Positions 6,582 to 7,108 of a DNA stretch of 7,108 nucleotides are shown here, one piece after another. The first letter of the stretch is position 1, and every line of letters starts with the position of its first letter. Both the position numbers and the translations under genes were made by a program. The stretch comes from Rikenellaceae bacterium. Its GTDB lineage: Bacteria; Bacteroidota; Bacteroidia; Bacteroidales; UBA932. Location: NCBI GenBank assembly GCA_012800665.1, contig JAAZIW010000086.1, positions 1-7,108 of the forward strand, in the 5' to 3' direction. A model generated the notes under the pieces. That model did not search any database. It had not been told where the DNA came from and saw only the letters and a program-made list of their open reading frames with translations.

Positions 6582-6589
6582 CAAATATA
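6582..6589 (-). promoter_or_regulatory. -7 promoter box of the CpXC-galK unit, almost at the start codon
   Basis: Minus-strand TATATTTG matches the Bacteroidota -7 consensus TAnnTTTG exactly. Only six bases separate it from the ATG at 6575, so transcription starting the usual few bases downstream would give a leaderless or near-leaderless mRNA. A TTTG lies further upstream (6622-6619), but its ~29-base spacing is too long for a standard -33 box. The box supports the ATG at 6575 over the upstream TTG. Confidence 0.5.
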
Positions 6590-6630
6590 CTAAAAATTAG
6601 CGTTTCTCCACCCATTTCCAAAGGAGGCAC

Positions 6631-6658
6631 ATCAACCTTCTCGGAAGATTGGTTTTTT
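6631..6658 (+). terminator. Hairpin followed by six T, rightward
   Basis: ATCAACCTTC (6631-6640) and GAAGATTGGT (6644-6653) pair with one C-A mismatch and one T-G wobble around a TCG loop, then the T-run continues to 6658. This is the form of a Rho-independent terminator for plus-strand transcription. No plus-strand gene ends nearby (the last is the EEP gene at 4904), so it would have to end an antisense or small RNA, or be chance. Read leftward, it lies upstream of the CpXC promoter and has no T-run. Confidence 0.3.
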
Positions 6659-6772
6659 CGTTGCATCTTTTGGTAAAAAAGGAACTGTTTTTACTAAAGT
6701 TGTGACAATAAATCAATATGTAATAAACAATCATAATTTTAGCATCCGGAAATAATCCATCTTCTTTTAAAT

Positions 6773-6824
6773 CAAATGACTAAATAATGGATAATATTGA
6801 TTCATTTGGGGTATATTCATTTGG
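6773..6824. repeat. Inverted and direct TCATTTG repeats upstream of a promoter
   Basis: CAAATGA (6773-6779) faces TCATTTG (6802-6808), and the longer word ATTCATTTGG occurs twice in direct orientation (6800-6809 and 6815-6824), 15 bases apart. All three lie just upstream of the promoter box at 6835. This is a typical place and pattern for operator or activator half-sites. The AT-rich background makes short matches easy, so the binding role is an inference. Confidence 0.35.
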
Positions 6825-6834
6825 CTGCTCTTAT

Positions 6835-6842
6835 TATATTTG
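6835..6842 (+). promoter_or_regulatory. -7 promoter box for the secreted-protein gene
   Basis: TATATTTG is a perfect TAnnTTTG match, placed 27 bases before the ATG at 6870, which gives a leader of about 20 bases without a Shine-Dalgarno site. The TTTG words upstream (6805-6808 and 6820-6823) are spaced 26 and 11 bases away, not the standard 19-21, so the -33 box is missing or non-standard. An activator acting at the TCATTTG repeats could compensate. Confidence 0.5.
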
Positions 6843-6869
6843 TAGAATTGTGATTCTAAAAACTTCATT

Positions 6870-7108
6870 ATGAAAAACAAACGAATCCTAACCCTGGCAA
6901 TAACAATACTTATTTGCGCTTTAGGGTATAGTCTTCCAAAGCCATCAATGACATTGAGATTGTATCCGGATGGACAGACAGGCAAAACCGGTATTGCTCT
7001 CGGCCCTGGCGAAAGCAATATGATAACTGAACCTATGGGGGAAGTTCATGAGCACGTTTATCAATATGTAACCGACCCTTTTATCAACATATACCTTCCG
7101 AAAAAATG
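6870..7108 (+). CDS. Secreted protein, probable esterase-like alpha/beta hydrolase, 3' end cut by window
   Basis: An open frame of 79 codons runs from ATG 6870 off the window edge. It starts MKNKRILTLAITILICALGYS, a clear signal peptide: basic start, hydrophobic core and a likely cleavage around residues 17-22. The mature start contains TLRLYPDGQTGKTGI, MITEP and DPFINIYLPKK. In Bacteroidota, a leading 'LYPDGQ' strand and a 'xIxxYLP' strand just before the first core strand are familiar from secreted acetyl-xylan/feruloyl-esterase-like alpha/beta hydrolases. The nucleophile elbow and catalytic triad would lie beyond the window, so the enzyme class is an inference. Such enzymes remove ester groups from plant polysaccharides in the periplasm or at the cell surface. 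The gene is divergent from the CpXC-galK unit across ~295 bases and has its own promoter box. Confidence 0.7.
   Translation, partial: MKNKRILTLAITILICALGYSLPKPSMTLRLYPDGQTGKTGIALGPGESNMITEPMGEVHEHVYQYVTDPFINIYLPKK

Noticed and set aside
6576..6584. In-frame TTG at 6584 as the start of the CpXC gene.
   Set aside because: It lies within the TATATTTG promoter box, so it is unlikely to be in the mRNA. The ATG at 6575 is the natural start.
6669..6702. TTTG (6669-6672) and TAAAGTTG (6695-6702) as a plus-strand promoter.
   Set aside because: The -7 box has a mismatch in the conserved TTTG, the spacing is 22, and the first ATG downstream (6719) is followed at once by a stop codon.

Overview
The window looks like a piece of chromosome from a member of the Bacteroidales (phylum Bacteroidota). 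Three things point there. The protein sequences of the YchF, GalK and PpiD-like genes have the wording typical of that group. Gene starts lack clear Shine-Dalgarno sites. Three genes are preceded by a perfect match to the Bacteroidota -7 promoter box TAnnTTTG.

Layout, left to right. (1) Positions 1-1892 (+) hold most of a PpiD/SurA-type periplasmic peptidyl-prolyl isomerase whose N-terminus lies outside the window. (2) Positions 1893-2611 are a 719-base convergent intergenic stretch with no convincing gene. It has an odd composition, GC-rich on the left and AT-rich in the middle, and carries an 11-bp perfect inverted repeat 89 bases apart, a near-palindrome and repeated TCGCTnCGCT-like words. 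It is the best candidate for something undescribed, perhaps a non-autonomous repeat element or a non-coding RNA locus. (3) Positions 2612-3712 (-) encode the ribosome-associated ATPase YchF. (4) Divergent from it, 3804-4904 (+) encodes an endonuclease/exonuclease/phosphatase-family protein. Its last ~34 codons run antisense into the next gene, giving an unusual 109-base convergent overlap. (5) Positions 4796-5941 (-) encode galactokinase GalK, and 5961-6575 (-) encode a CpXC-domain zinc-ribbon protein 19 bases upstream. These two form a likely CpXC-galK operon, read from a promoter box so close to the ATG that the mRNA may be leaderless. (6) After a divergent AT-rich intergenic region containing a hairpin plus T-run and TCATTTG repeats, 6870-7108 (+) is the start of a secreted protein, probably an esterase-like alpha/beta hydrolase, cut by the window edge.

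Functionally the set is mixed: envelope protein folding (PpiD), translation-associated ATPase (YchF), an exported or cytoplasmic EEP hydrolase, galactose use (GalK) and possibly carbohydrate-ester removal (the partial gene). GalK and the partial gene would fit a polysaccharide-using gut Bacteroidales, but they are divergent and not evidently in one regulon. I saw no tRNA, rRNA, CRISPR array, transposase or phage gene. The genes themselves are ordinary. The second look belongs to the 1893-2611 spacer, the EEP/galK overlap and the 6590-6869 regulatory region.
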